Assembly: GCF_947500995.1 (NCBI RefSeq)
Contig: NZ_CANMUA010000011.1
Location: 1 to 64,000, forward strand
Direction of reading: 5' to 3'
Length of the DNA stretch: 64,000 bases
Source of the DNA: an uncultured Serinicoccus sp.
GTDB lineage: Bacteria > Actinomycetota > Actinomycetes > Actinomycetales > Dermatophilaceae
Shown piece by piece: positions 47,057-56,408 of this stretch (positions within the stretch are counted from its first letter, which is position 1; the number at the start of each line of letters is the position of its first letter). Both the position numbers and the translations under genes were made by a program. The notes under the pieces are model-generated. The model worked only from the letters and a program-made list of their open reading frames with translations. It made no database searches and was not told the origin of the DNA.

Positions 47057-48930
47057 GCGCGGAGCAGGTGCGCCTGTGGGCGCCCGACGCCGAGCAGGTC
47101 GAGCTGGTGCTCGGTGCCGACGGGGGCACGCGGGTGCCCATGGCGGCGTCCGGGTCGAGTGGTGGTGCCGGCACCGCGTCGGGAGACGGCTGGTGGTCGG
47201 TCACCGCCGACGTCGCCGCGCACGGTGGGCGCTACGCCTTCGCCGTCGACGACGGCGACCCGGTGCCCGACCCCCGCTCCCGGCACCAGCCGGACGGGGT
47301 CCACGCCGCCAGCGCGCTCGTCGACACCGGCGCCTTCCCCTGGACCGACCAGGGCTGGGGCGGGGTGCCCATGGAGCGCGCGGCCGTCTACGAGCTGCAC
47401 GTGGGGACCTTCACCGAGGCGGGCACCTTCGACGCCGCCGCCGAGCGGCTCGGCCACCTCGTCGAGCTGGGGGTGAGCGTCGTGGAGCTCATGCCCGTGG
47501 CCGCCTTCCCCGGTCGGCACGGGTGGGGCTACGACGGCGTCGCGCTGTATGCCGTGCACGACGCCTACGGCGGGCCGCAGGGGCTGGCCCGTTTCGTCGA
47601 CGCCGCCCACGCCGCCGGGCTCGCCGTGTGGCTGGACGTCGTCTACAACCACCTGGGCCCCAGCGGCAACTACCTGCGGCAGACCGGGCCCTACTTCACC
47701 GACCGGCACCACACCCCCTGGGGCGAGGCGGTCAACCTCGACGGGCCGGGCAGCGACGGGGTCAGGGCCTACCTGCTGGACAACGCCCGGATGTGGCTGG
47801 AGGACTACCACCTCGACGGGCTCCGGCTCGACGCCGTGCACGCGCTGCACGACGAGCGGGCCGTGCACCTCCTGGAGGAGCTCGCCGAGCTGGCCGACGC
47901 CCTCACCGCGCGCACCGGGGTGCCGCGCTCGCTGGTCGCCGAGTCCGACCGCAACGACCCCGCGACCGTCTCGCGACGCGGGCCGGGTGGTGCCGGAGGT
48001 CTCGGGCTGCACGGGCAGTGGGCCGACGACGTGCACCACGCGCTGCACGTCCTCCTCTCGGGGGAGTCCCAGGGCTACTACGGCGACTTCGCCGACCCGG
48101 GGGCCGTCCCCCAGGTGCTGGGTCGCACGCCCTTCTTCCACGACGGCACCCTCTCGACCTTCCGGGGGCGGGTGCACGGGCGCCCGGTCGACCTCGAGGT
48201 CACCGAACCCTGGCGCTTCGTCGCCTCGCTGCAGACCCACGACCAGGTCGGCAACCGGGCGGTCGGGGACCGGCTGCACCACGGCATACCGGCCGGTCGG
48301 CACGCGGTCGGGGCGGCACTGCTGCTCACCGCGCCCTGGACGCCGATGCTCTTCATGGGCGAGGAGTGGGGCGCCTCGACGCCGTGGCAGTACTTCACCG
48401 ACCACGAGGAGGAGTGGCTCGCGCAGTCGATCCGGGAGGGCCGGCAGGCGGAGTTCGCCGAGCACGGCTGGGCCGGGGAGGTGCCCGACCCGCAGGACAC
48501 CGGGACGGTGGCGGCCTCGACCCTGCGCTGGTCCGAGGTGGGTGAGGGGGAGCACGCCGAGGTGCTGGCGTTCTACCGCGCCCTGCTGCACTGGCGGCGG
48601 GACACCGCGCCGCAGGTGCGCGGGACCGTCGGCGAGGTGGCCCGGCAGCCGGACGGCACCGGTGGGGAGGTCCTCACGGTCGTGCGTCCCGGGGTCGCGG
48701 TCGTGGCCCGGCTGGGCGGTGAGGGCGAGATCCCCGTGCCGCTGCCGGCCGGTGACGACGGCGCACCGGTGAGGGCCGACCTCGTCGCGGCCTTCCCGGC
48801 CGAGGTCGGCGAACGGCTGCGGGGGGTCGTGGGCGGCCCGGACGGTGGTCGGGGCGGCACGCAGGACGACGAGGAGGCTGCCGGAGAGCTCCGGCTCGGC
48901 CCGGACAGCGTGGTGGTGGTGCGGCGATGA
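47053..48930 (+). CDS. treZ: Maltooligosyltrehalose trehalohydrolase TreZ
   Basis: 625 aa, family GH13_10, somewhat longer than usual because of Gly/Asp-rich loops (a ~25-residue one near 35-60 and another near 590). An N-terminal CBM48-like domain (VRLWAPDAEQVELVL) precedes the barrel with LDVVYNHLGPSGNY, DGLRLDAVHALHD (nucleophile), SLVAESDRND (acid) and ASLQTHDQVGNRAVG. It releases trehalose from the TreY product. treX is not in the window. Confidence 0.94.
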   Translation: MSAEQVRLWAPDAEQVELVLGADGGTRVPMAASGSSGGAGTASGDGWWSVTADVAAHGGRYAFAVDDGDPVPDPRSRHQPDGVHAASALVDTGAFPWTDQGWGGVPMERAAVYELHVGTFTEAGTFDAAAERLGHLVELGVSVVELMPVAAFPGRHGWGYDGVALYAVHDAYGGPQGLARFVDAAHAAGLAVWLDVVYNHLGPSGNYLRQTGPYFTDRHHTPWGEAVNLDGPGSDGVRAYLLDNARMWLEDYHLDGLRLDAVHALHDERAVHLLEELAELADALTARTGVPRSLVAESDRNDPATVSRRGPGGAGGLGLHGQWADDVHHALHVLLSGESQGYYGDFADPGAVPQVLGRTPFFHDGTLSTFRGRVHGRPVDLEVTEPWRFVASLQTHDQVGNRAVGDRLHHGIPAGRHAVGAALLLTAPWTPMLFMGEEWGASTPWQYFTDHEEEWLAQSIREGRQAEFAEHGWAGEVPDPQDTGTVAASTLRWSEVGEGEHAEVLAFYRALLHWRRDTAPQVRGTVGEVARQPDGTGGEVLTVVRPGVAVVARLGGEGEIPVPLPAGDDGAPVRADLVAAFPAEVGERLRGVVGGPDGGRGGTQDDEEAAGELRLGPDSVVVVRR

Positions 48931-49556
48931 GCGAGGACGCGCCGCGTCGCCGGTTCCACCGGCCCACGCTGCGGCCGCCGGACCGGCTCGAGGACGCCTC
49001 CGAGCAGGTCGACCCGCTCGAGGTCGCCGAGGCGGCCCACCGCAGCGCCGAGCTGGTGGTCGGCCGGGGCCGCGCCGAGTCGGCCCGGGACAGCGAGCTG
49101 ACCTCCCGACTGGTGGGGCTGGTCGGTGAGGTGGGGCTGGCCACGGTCGCCCAGCTGTGGTCGGACCGGCCGGCCCGCAGCCTGCCCGGGGCCCTGTGGC
49201 GGATCTACCTGCTGCACGAGTGGGTGCTGCGCCAGCCCGAGGAGGTCGGGCGCCGGTTCGTCGCCGGGTCCGGGCACACGGAGGTCTACCACGCGATCGC
49301 CGGGGTCGCCGAGCCCCCCGACCCGGACGCGCTGCGCCGCCTCACCGAGCAGATCCTCGGGGGCGTCTTCACCGGCGACCTCGCGATCGCCCTCGAGCGC
49401 GCCAGCGCCTTCTGCCACGTCATGGCGGTGGGGCTCGCCGACCCGGGGGACGACGGCATACCGTCCGAGCAGGTGACCCGGGCCGCGCGCCTGCGCGACA
49501 CCGCCGACGACCTCGCCGCCTGCGCCGGCCTCTGGCGCCTGGGCGACCTGCACTGA
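48927..49556 (+). CDS. Unknown protein co-translated with treZ
   Basis: 209 aa. The start overlaps the treZ stop (ATGA). Helical and soluble: SARDSELTSRLVGLVGEVGL, GALWRIYLLHEWVLRQPEEV, LAIALERASAFCHVMAVGL. I do not recognise the family. Tight coupling to treYZ suggests an actinobacteria-specific accessory of trehalose or glycogen metabolism, or simple hitch-hiking. Confidence 0.7.
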   Translation: MSEDAPRRRFHRPTLRPPDRLEDASEQVDPLEVAEAAHRSAELVVGRGRAESARDSELTSRLVGLVGEVGLATVAQLWSDRPARSLPGALWRIYLLHEWVLRQPEEVGRRFVAGSGHTEVYHAIAGVAEPPDPDALRRLTEQILGGVFTGDLAIALERASAFCHVMAVGLADPGDDGIPSEQVTRAARLRDTADDLAACAGLWRLGDLH

Positions 49557-49945
49557 CCGCGAGGATTCCGCGCGCAGTCCCCGGCCCGCAAGGGCGCGAC
49601 TGCACCGGGTATGTCGTGGAATCGCCCCGGGCGGCGACCTATCCGCTGCAGTCGCGCACCACCGGACGCGGGATCGGGCACGAGACGTCGTGACGAACCC
49701 GAGGGGCGTCCTCCGCACCTCCCGGTGCAGGTTTGGGGGAACCTCGGGCAGAGGCGTACCGTGGTCTGCGCGTGCCGGGCCGCGGCAGCCCCGGGCTCCA
49801 ACACACGCCGCTTCGAGCGGCCACGCGCCGAGAGGCGCTCCCGGCCCGGCACGCACACTCTCCCCCTCCGGCCCCCCGGTCAGCTCCGCCGTCTGCCGCG
49901 AGCCCGGCGTCCCGCTACCGCGAGGGCCGGCGGGTCGGGGGCGGC
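49557..49945. other. Intergenic gap between convergent operons, with inverted repeats
   Basis: 389 bp with no supported gene. GCGCGACTGCA (49594-49604) and TGCAGTCGCGC (49647-49657) are a perfect 11-bp inverted pair. GATTCC...CAGTC at the left recurs inverted around 49600-49622. This looks like a small repetitive palindromic element, and one of the two operons may terminate here. Confidence 0.4.
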
Positions 49946-50896
49946 TCAGCGGGGCCGGTACCTCGTCGCCGCGAGGACCTGGGCCGCCGTCCCGGAGCCG
50001 GTCATGGTGCAGGCCAGGACCTCGCCCTTGTCCATCGTCACTTCCGTGAGGCGCCGCAGGGCGCGCACCTCGGACCGCTCCATGCCCGCGGCGGTCCGCT
50101 CGAGCAGCGCGCGCACGAGGTCGGGAAGCAGCGGACCGTGGGTGCACAGCGCGGTCGAGACGCCCCCCTCGAACACCCTCCCCAGGTGCTTGCCCAGCTT
50201 GCGGGGGTCGCTCTCGAAGCCCTCCTCCGACAGCCCCTTCCTCGTCGTGACGCCCAGCCCGGCCGACCGCGCGAACGGCGCGAGGGTGTCGGTGCAGCGC
50301 ACCGAGGGGCTGCTGAGCAGCCGCTCCGGACCGTATGCCGTCAGCAGGTCCGCGAGCCGGTGCGCCGAGCGGCGCCGCCCGGGTCCGGTGAGGGGCCGCA
50401 GCGGGTCCGGGCCGGACCAGTCGCCCCGGGCGACGGCCATGGCGTGGCGCACCACGAGGAAGGTCCACGTCGGGAGCCGCTGCGACTCGTGCAGGTCGAC
50501 CACGGCCGCCAGCTGCTCCCGGTCCCGGTCGTAGCTCAGGCGGCGACCGGCCAGCGCCGGCGAGAGCCAGCGCACCTCGTCGACCTCGTGCTCCAGGGCC
50601 CCCTTCCCGCCGACGACCTCGCCCACCCAGTAGTGCACGAGCTTGTCGGAGCCACCGGACAACCGGTAGCGCGAGACCGGCAGCGGGGCCCCCAGCCGCA
50701 CCCGCAGCCCGGTCTCCTCCCACGTCTCGCGCACGGCCGCGACCGGGTAGTCCTCCCCGCGCTCCAGCTTGCCCTTGGGCCAGGACCAGTCGTCGTAGCG
50801 CGGCCGGTGCACGAGGGCGACCTGCAGCCCTCCCTTGCGGACACGCACCGGCAGCACCCCGCCGGCGCGCACGACCGGCGGACCGGCGCCGCTCAT
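49946..50896 (-). CDS. Nudix hydrolase fused to a histidine phosphatase (MutT1-like)
   Basis: 316 aa from ATG 50896. The Nudix box is complete: GKLERGEDYPVAAVRE and WEETGL (~45-67). After ~150 comes a histidine phosphatase domain with LVVRHAMAVARGD (RHG-like) and ALCTHGPLLPDLV (second His). The same order is found in mycobacterial MutT1, which hydrolyses 8-oxo-dGTP/GTP and diadenosine polyphosphates. The start overlaps the mshD stop (50893-50896). Confidence 0.87.
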   Translation of the reverse strand: MSGAGPPVVRAGGVLPVRVRKGGLQVALVHRPRYDDWSWPKGKLERGEDYPVAAVRETWEETGLRVRLGAPLPVSRYRLSGGSDKLVHYWVGEVVGGKGALEHEVDEVRWLSPALAGRRLSYDRDREQLAAVVDLHESQRLPTWTFLVVRHAMAVARGDWSGPDPLRPLTGPGRRRSAHRLADLLTAYGPERLLSSPSVRCTDTLAPFARSAGLGVTTRKGLSEEGFESDPRKLGKHLGRVFEGGVSTALCTHGPLLPDLVRALLERTAAGMERSEVRALRRLTEVTMDKGEVLACTMTGSGTAAQVLAATRYRPR

Positions 50897-51864
50897 GCCT
50901 CCGCGTCCCCCGCGGCATACATGACGTCGACCGCGGAGCGCTCGAAGCCGAGGCGCTGGTAGGTCGCGATCGCCGGTGCGTTGTCCCCGTCGACGTAGAG
51001 CGTGGCCTCCTGCACGCCGCAGGCGCGCAGGTGCTGCAGCCCCAGCAGCGTCACCGCGGTCCCGAGCCCCCGGCCCTGGTAGTCGGGGTCCACCCCGACG
51101 ACGTAGACCTCGCCCGTCTCGGGGTGGTCGGTCTCGACCTTGGTCCAGTGGAAGGCCGCCATCCGGGCGCGGCCGTCGGGGTCGACCTCGGTGGTGTCCT
51201 CCACGACGAGGAAGCCCGAGGGGTCGAACCACGGCTCGTGCTGGCGGTCCTGCAGGTCCGCCAGGGTCGTGCGGCCCTGCTCGGCGTGGTCGGCGAAGGC
51301 TCGCGCGTTGATCGCGAGCCAGGCCTCGTCGTCGGCGCCGACCCGGTAGGCCCGCACGGCGAAGCCCTCGGGCAGCTCCACGTGATCGGGCAGGTCGGCC
51401 CACTCGCCGGCCAGCGGCCGGGCCATCTGCCAGAGCTCGCGGACGACCCGCAGCCCGCGGGAGGCGTAGAGCGTGCGCGCGTCCTGCAGGTCCCCGTGGC
51501 TCCACAGCCGCACCTGCGGCCAGCGCCGCAGCACGTGGTCTAGGAGGGCCCCGCCGACGCCGCGGCGTCGGTGCTCGGGGTCGACGACGAGCTCGGCGGA
51601 CGGTGCCTCCGGGTCGCTGGTGTCGACGTGGCCGTAGCCGACGACCGGCCCCTGCGCGCCGTCCCGCACCACGAGGTGCACCCCCGTCTCGTGGCTGGCG
51701 CTGCTCTCCGGCAGCCGGCGTGCCTGCAGCACGGTCTGCTCGGACAGCGGTCTGACGCCGTCGTGGCCCGAGGCCCGCACGGCCAGGGCCAGCACGTCGC
51801 CCGACACGCGGCCGGGCAGTGCGGGGAGCTCGTCGATGTCGGGCTGGGGGCGATCTCCAGGCAT
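50893..51864 (-). CDS. mshD: Mycothiol synthase MshD
   Basis: 323 aa with two GNAT domains. The first has SAELVVDPEHRRRGVGGALL (~90-110), the second VYVVGVDPDYQGRGLGTAVT (~255-275), with FYxNFG-like YVDGDNAPAIATYQRLGFE at the end. It acetylates the cysteine amine in the last step of mycothiol synthesis. mshA is 7.5 kb away. Coupled to the Nudix/phosphatase gene. Confidence 0.9.
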   Translation of the reverse strand: MPGDRPQPDIDELPALPGRVSGDVLALAVRASGHDGVRPLSEQTVLQARRLPESSASHETGVHLVVRDGAQGPVVGYGHVDTSDPEAPSAELVVDPEHRRRGVGGALLDHVLRRWPQVRLWSHGDLQDARTLYASRGLRVVRELWQMARPLAGEWADLPDHVELPEGFAVRAYRVGADDEAWLAINARAFADHAEQGRTTLADLQDRQHEPWFDPSGFLVVEDTTEVDPDGRARMAAFHWTKVETDHPETGEVYVVGVDPDYQGRGLGTAVTLLGLQHLRACGVQEATLYVDGDNAPAIATYQRLGFERSAVDVMYAAGDAEA

Positions 51865-51886
51865 GGGGGTCAGTCTGGCACGCAGA

Positions 51887-52615
51887 TCAGCGCTCGGTGG
51901 TGCGCGCCCCGGTGAAGCGGTAGCCGACGCCGCGGATGGTCCCGATGAGCGACTCCCGCTCCGGCCCGAGCTTGGCCCGCAGGCGGCGGATGTGGACGTC
52001 CACGGTCCGCGTGCCGCCGTAGTAGTCCCCGCCCCAGACCTGCTGGAGCAGGATGTCGCGGGTGACCACCCGGCCCGGGTGCTGCACGAGGTAGCGCAGC
52101 AGCTCGAACTCCTTGAACGTCAGGTCCAGCGCCCGGCCCCCGGCCCGCACCGTCCAGCTCGCCTCGTCCACGACGACGTCCGCGACCCGGATGGTCTCCG
52201 GCTCCTCCGCGCCCCCCGCCCCGTTGACCGGGTCGGGCGCCGGACCGGCGTCGCGCGGCCCGCGGCCCAGGGCCAGCCGCAGCCGCGCGGACAGCTCGGC
52301 CGGGCTCGCGGTGGCGATGACCAGGTCGTCCATCGGCCACTGGTCGTCGAGGACCGCGAGGGCGCCCTCGCCGACGACGGCGAGCACCGGCACCCCCAGA
52401 CCCAGGGCGGACAGCGAGCGCAGCACCCCGCGGGCCTGCACCAGGTCGGCGGTCGCGTCCACGAGCACGAGGTCCGGGTCGCCCCGGCTGACGAGGGTGC
52501 CGACGTCCATCCCCAGGACCGAGACCCGGTGCGGCAGCAGGGCCAGACCGGGCAGCACGAGCGCCGCCGAGGTGTCCTCGGCGGGGCGCGGGGTGAGCAG
52601 GACCAGGTCGGCCAC
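51887..52615 (-). CDS. GlnR-like orphan OmpR-family regulator
   Basis: 242 aa from GTG 52615. The N-terminal ~110 residues resemble an atypical receiver (LALLPHRVSVLGMDVGTLV; DPDLVLVDATADLVQARGVL; GVPVLAVVGEGALAVL) as in actinobacterial GlnR, lacking the usual acidic pocket. The C-terminal winged helix is standard (DLTFKEFELLRYLVQHPGRV; RTVDVHIRRLRAKLGPERES). GlnR controls nitrogen genes; no kinase is adjacent, fitting an orphan regulator. Target genes cannot be read here. Confidence 0.78.
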   Translation of the reverse strand: MADLVLLTPRPAEDTSAALVLPGLALLPHRVSVLGMDVGTLVSRGDPDLVLVDATADLVQARGVLRSLSALGLGVPVLAVVGEGALAVLDDQWPMDDLVIATASPAELSARLRLALGRGPRDAGPAPDPVNGAGGAEEPETIRVADVVVDEASWTVRAGGRALDLTFKEFELLRYLVQHPGRVVTRDILLQQVWGGDYYGGTRTVDVHIRRLRAKLGPERESLIGTIRGVGYRFTGARTTER

Positions 52616-52680
52616 GGACCCAGGATAAGGAGTCACCCCGCCTGCGGGCTCCACCAGGACGGGTGCGGCAAGATGGAGGT

Positions 52681-53484
52681 ATGCCGTACCCCACCTCGAG
52701 CGCGCGGGTCGCCGATGCCCCCACGCCAGCACTGGTGGGGGCGCTGGCGGTGGTGGTGTGCGCCGTGGCGGGCCTGCTGGCCGTGTCGGCGGTCGCCGCG
52801 CCCTGGCTGCTGTCGGTGACCCTCGCGGCGTGCGCCGTGGTGGTCGCCTGGGGCTGGTCGGGCACCCTCGGGCTGCCCTCGCCGCGGGGCACCGCCGCGG
52901 TGCTCCTCATCGGAGGGCTCGCGCTGGTGGTCTCGGTGGGGGTCCGCCAGGAGGAGCCCTGGCTGGAATGGGTCCCGGCGGCCCTGGCGCTGGCGATGAT
53001 CACCGCCTTCCTGCACCAGATCCTGCGTCGGGACGGCCGGCCCCGGGTGGTGCAGTCGGTCAGCGCCGTGGTGCTCGGGCTGGCCCTGGTGGCATGCGGG
53101 ATCCTCATGGTCCCCGCGAGCCACACGGCGGGGGGCATCGGGCTCCTGCTGGGGGCCCTGGCCGCGTCCGCGGCCTCGTCGGTGACGGACCTGGCGGTCC
53201 GCTGGCGGGCGCTGGCCGGGTGGCTGCTGGCGCTGGCCATGGCCGGGGGTGCTGCCGCCTCGCTCGGCGTCGCGCTCTCGCTCGGGGCGCCGTGGGAGAC
53301 CTGGGTGCTGCTCGGGGTGGCGGCCGGGGCGGTGAGCCACGCCCTGCGGGCCGTGCTGGTGGGGCTGCCCACGCTGGTGCACTCACGCCCCCGCCTGGTG
53401 ACGGGCGTCCTGTCGGTGCTCGTCGTGGGCGTCACGCCCTACCTCGTGGGCCTGGCGTTCCTGCCCTCGTCCTTCCCCGGCTGA
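52681..53484 (+). CDS. Polytopic membrane protein, unknown function
   Basis: 267 aa, about eight membrane segments (ALAVVVCAVAGLLAVSAVAA; AAVLLIGGLALVVSVGV; GIGLLLGALAASAASSV). The GGAGGT just before ATG 52681 is too close for ideal spacing, so GTG 52663 is an alternative start. Similar permease-like proteins are found beside this GlnR-like gene in related actinomycetes as far as I recall; no substrate is known. Confidence 0.7.
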   Translation: MPYPTSSARVADAPTPALVGALAVVVCAVAGLLAVSAVAAPWLLSVTLAACAVVVAWGWSGTLGLPSPRGTAAVLLIGGLALVVSVGVRQEEPWLEWVPAALALAMITAFLHQILRRDGRPRVVQSVSAVVLGLALVACGILMVPASHTAGGIGLLLGALAASAASSVTDLAVRWRALAGWLLALAMAGGAAASLGVALSLGAPWETWVLLGVAAGAVSHALRAVLVGLPTLVHSRPRLVTGVLSVLVVGVTPYLVGLAFLPSSFPG

Positions 53485-53490
53485 GCGTCC

Positions 53491-53985
53491 TCAGACCCGC
53501 CGGAGCTCGGCGGACATGTAGGACTGCATCTCGTGCCCGTGCGCGGCCATGTCCATGACCCACATGAGGTTGCTGTTGACGTAGCCGTAGAGCCGCTGCG
53601 CCGCGGCATACTCCGGGGAGCTGGGGCTGCGCACGATGCTGTCGGTGGCGACCTCGACCTTGGCCTGGCCGGTCTTGCCGTAGTACATCTCGACGACGCC
53701 GGTCGGGTGGGCGAGGAGCAGCTCGACGTCGCCGTCCGGCTGCGGTCGCCAGTAGCCGCTCTCGACGGCGAAGATCTCCTCCTTCTCGCCCTGCTCGTCG
53801 AGCAGCCAGGTCCGGGAGGTCCAGTGCAGGAACGGGCGACCGTCGTGGGTCACCTCGACCTCCTGGCCGAAGTTGCGGGACGTCATCGTCGGGTAGCCGA
53901 CGACCCCCGCCCCGGCCCAGGTGCCGAGCAGCCAGGCGAGGGGGGCGTTGTCCGGGTGCATGGTCGGGTCGAGTTCGATGGGCAC
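53491..53985 (-). CDS. Nitrobindin-like heme-binding protein
   Basis: 164 aa, full length. The lipocalin-like barrel starts APLAWLLGTWAGAGVVGYPT with the GxWxGxG motif, followed by the GQEVEVTHDGRPFLHWTSRT strand pair. The family binds heme through a C-terminal His and isomerises peroxynitrite; His in MAAHGHEMQSYMSAEL is the candidate. The expected role is defence against nitrogen oxides. Confidence 0.85.
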   Translation of the reverse strand: MPIELDPTMHPDNAPLAWLLGTWAGAGVVGYPTMTSRNFGQEVEVTHDGRPFLHWTSRTWLLDEQGEKEEIFAVESGYWRPQPDGDVELLLAHPTGVVEMYYGKTGQAKVEVATDSIVRSPSSPEYAAAQRLYGYVNSNLMWVMDMAAHGHEMQSYMSAELRRV

Positions 53986-54001
53986 CCCACCATGGTAGGG
54001 A

Positions 54002-55231
54002 CTAGCCGCCGAAGCCCGAGCGCGGGGACACCGGGTCGGTGTAGTCCTCCATGGTGTCGTTCTTCAGGTGCTCGGAGAGGACCTGCATCTGCTCGTCGGC
54101 CATGACGACGATGGAGCCGGCCACCGGGTGGTCGGCGATGCCGCTCCACGGCGCGGTCTCGAAGTGGATGTCGTCGCCGCGCACGCCGCGCATGGCGAAC
54201 CCCAGGTCGCGCATGTCGCCCACCTGCAGGTCCGCGTCCACCGTGAGGTTCGTCGTCGCCGCGTCGACGAACCGGGAGAGCCGGGCCGGGTTGGTCAGCG
54301 TCTCCCGGGAGAGCGCCTCGGTCATGATCCCCTGGATGAAGGCCTGCTGACGCTGCCCGCGGGAGATGTCGCCCTGGGACAGGGCATACCGCTCCCGGAC
54401 GAACTCCAGCCCGGTCGCGCCGTCCATGTGCATGACGCCCTCGGGGAAGCCGGGGGAGGCCTCGGCGACGTTGACGTCGACCCCGCCGATGGCGTCGGTC
54501 ATCGCGCGGAAGCTCTCGAAGTTGACGATGACGACGTGGTCGATCGGCACGTCGATGAGCGGCTGCAGGGTCTGGACGAGCAGCGGGGCCCCGCCGTAGG
54601 AGTAGGCCGCGTTGATCTTGGAGGAGCCACCGGTGCCGGCGATCGGCACGAAGAGGTCGCGCGGGAAGTGGATGAGGTCGACCCGGTCGCGCTCGTCGTT
54701 GACGTGCATGAGCACGATGACGTCCGAGCGGCCGCGCTCCACGGACAGGTCGCGGCTGTCCGAGCCGATGATGAGGAAGTTCATGGCCTCCCCGGCCTCC
54801 GCGGGCCGCTCGGGGCTGGTGGCGACGAACTCGCTGGTCGGCACCTCGATCTCCTCGCCGTCCTCGCCCACGATGGGGGCGGCGGCGTCCTCCTCGGACT
54901 GCTCCTCGCCGGTCCCGCCGTCCGGTCCGACCGTCCCGTCCAGGTCGACCGACCCGTCGTCCTCGGCCTCGGCCTCGTCCTCACCGGGCCGGGTGGAGCC
55001 GAACCGGTCCGGGGAGATGGTCACGACCGAGTTGTCGTCGGCGTTGAGGTCCTCCCGCTCGATGTTGCCCTCGACGGTCCGCTGGAGGAAGAACGCGTAG
55101 CCGCCCAGGGCGAGGACCCCCACGAGCGCCAGCAGGCCCACCCCGACGACGAGGGCACGCACCGGGTGGCGTGATCCGCGGTCGCGGGTGGGCTGGTCCT
55201 CGCGGTGGCGGGAGGTGTCGTGAGCCGGCAT
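54002..55231 (-). CDS. LytR-CpsA-Psr (LCP) family cell-wall ligase
   Basis: 409 aa. Cytoplasmic tail 1-24, membrane anchor ~25-47 (ALVVGVGLLALVGVLALGG), an acidic linker ~75-140, then the LCP domain: MNFLIIGSDSRDL, GRSDVIVLMHVNDERDRVDL (Arg/Asp pair), PRDLFVPIAGTGGSSKINAA and LEFVRERYALSQGDISRGQR. It should transfer lipid-linked glycopolymers to peptidoglycan. Monocistronic, divergent from ygfZ. Confidence 0.92.
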   Translation of the reverse strand: MPAHDTSRHREDQPTRDRGSRHPVRALVVGVGLLALVGVLALGGYAFFLQRTVEGNIEREDLNADDNSVVTISPDRFGSTRPGEDEAEAEDDGSVDLDGTVGPDGGTGEEQSEEDAAAPIVGEDGEEIEVPTSEFVATSPERPAEAGEAMNFLIIGSDSRDLSVERGRSDVIVLMHVNDERDRVDLIHFPRDLFVPIAGTGGSSKINAAYSYGGAPLLVQTLQPLIDVPIDHVVIVNFESFRAMTDAIGGVDVNVAEASPGFPEGVMHMDGATGLEFVRERYALSQGDISRGQRQQAFIQGIMTEALSRETLTNPARLSRFVDAATTNLTVDADLQVGDMRDLGFAMRGVRGDDIHFETAPWSGIADHPVAGSIVVMADEQMQVLSEHLKNDTMEDYTDPVSPRSGFGG

Positions 55232-55327
55232 GGGCCGGATTGTATGCCTGCAGCCTGCATGTTCTCCGTGACGACGGGCGCGTACCGTGGTGGTGGTGAC
55301 CGGCCCGGACGTCAGGAGGAGGAGACG

Positions 55328-56344
55328 ATGAGCGTGCTGCTGGAGCGGCAGGGGGCCGTGGACGGCACCGGGGTCGACGCGGGGGTGGCCGCGCACTACG
55401 GCAACCCGCACCGTGAGCAACGGCTGCTCGCCGAGGGGCTGGCCGTCGTCGACCTCTCCCACCGCGGCGTGGTCACGGTCACCGGTGCGGACCGGTTGAG
55501 CTGGCTGCACTCGCTGACGACCCAGCAGCTGGTCGACCTGCCCGCCCGGCGCTCGGCCGAGACGCTCGTCCTCTCGCCCAAGGGGCACGTCGAGCACGCG
55601 CTGCACGTCGTCGACGACGGCACGACCACGTGGATCACCACCGAGCCGGGCGCGGCCGCGGCGGTGGCGGGCTGGCTGGACTCGATGCGGTTCATGCTGC
55701 GGGTGGAGGTCGCCGACGTCAGCGCGGCGTACGCCGTGCTCGGCGAGCCGGTCGCCCGCGAGTCGGTCGACGGCGAGCCGGTCGCCTGGGTGGACCCGTG
55801 GCCGGGGCCGGTCGGCGACACGTTCTGCTACGGCCCCGAGGGGGAGGAGCACCCGGGCCACGGCCGCGCCTGGCGCGAGCTCCTCGTGCCCCGCTCCGAG
55901 CTCGCGGCGGCGGTGGGCGACCGGCCGCTCGCCGGCACCTGGGCGGCGGAGGCGCTGCGGGTCGCCGCCTGGCGGCCCCGGGCCGGCGTGGACACCGACC
56001 ACCGCACCATCCCGCACGAGCTGGACTGGCTGCGCACGGCCGTCCACCTGCACAAGGGCTGCTACCGGGGCCAGGAGACGGTCGCCCGGGTGAAGAACCT
56101 CGGACGCCCGCCCCGGCGGGTCGTCTTCCTGCACCTCGACGGCTCGGGGCACGTCATCCCCGAGGCGGGGACCGAGCTGACGCCGCTGGAGGGGGGTCGT
56201 GCGGTCGGCCGGCTCACCACGGTGGCGCGGCACGCCGAGGACGGACCGATCGCGCTGGCGCTGGTCAAGCGCAACCTCGACCCCGGTATGACGCTGCTCG
56301 CCGACGGCGCGTCCGCCGCGCAGACGGTGGTCGTCGCCGGCTGA
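55328..56344 (+). CDS. ygfZ: Folate-binding Fe-S cluster protein YgfZ
   Basis: 338 aa. GcvT-like fold with the diagnostic KGCYRGQETVARVKNLGRPP (~240-259). AGGAGG lies just before ATG 55328. YgfZ supports maintenance of Fe-S enzymes using tetrahydrofolate. Note RLSWLHSLTTQQLVDLPA in the N-terminal half, typical of actinobacterial members. Confidence 0.9.
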   Translation: MSVLLERQGAVDGTGVDAGVAAHYGNPHREQRLLAEGLAVVDLSHRGVVTVTGADRLSWLHSLTTQQLVDLPARRSAETLVLSPKGHVEHALHVVDDGTTTWITTEPGAAAAVAGWLDSMRFMLRVEVADVSAAYAVLGEPVARESVDGEPVAWVDPWPGPVGDTFCYGPEGEEHPGHGRAWRELLVPRSELAAAVGDRPLAGTWAAEALRVAAWRPRAGVDTDHRTIPHELDWLRTAVHLHKGCYRGQETVARVKNLGRPPRRVVFLHLDGSGHVIPEAGTELTPLEGGRAVGRLTTVARHAEDGPIALALVKRNLDPGMTLLADGASAAQTVVVAG

Positions 56345-56408
56345 GCGAGGGCATACCCGGGCCTCCCGGGGTGCCGGGGCTCCGGGGACGGCTGGCAGGA
56401 TCGGGCGC

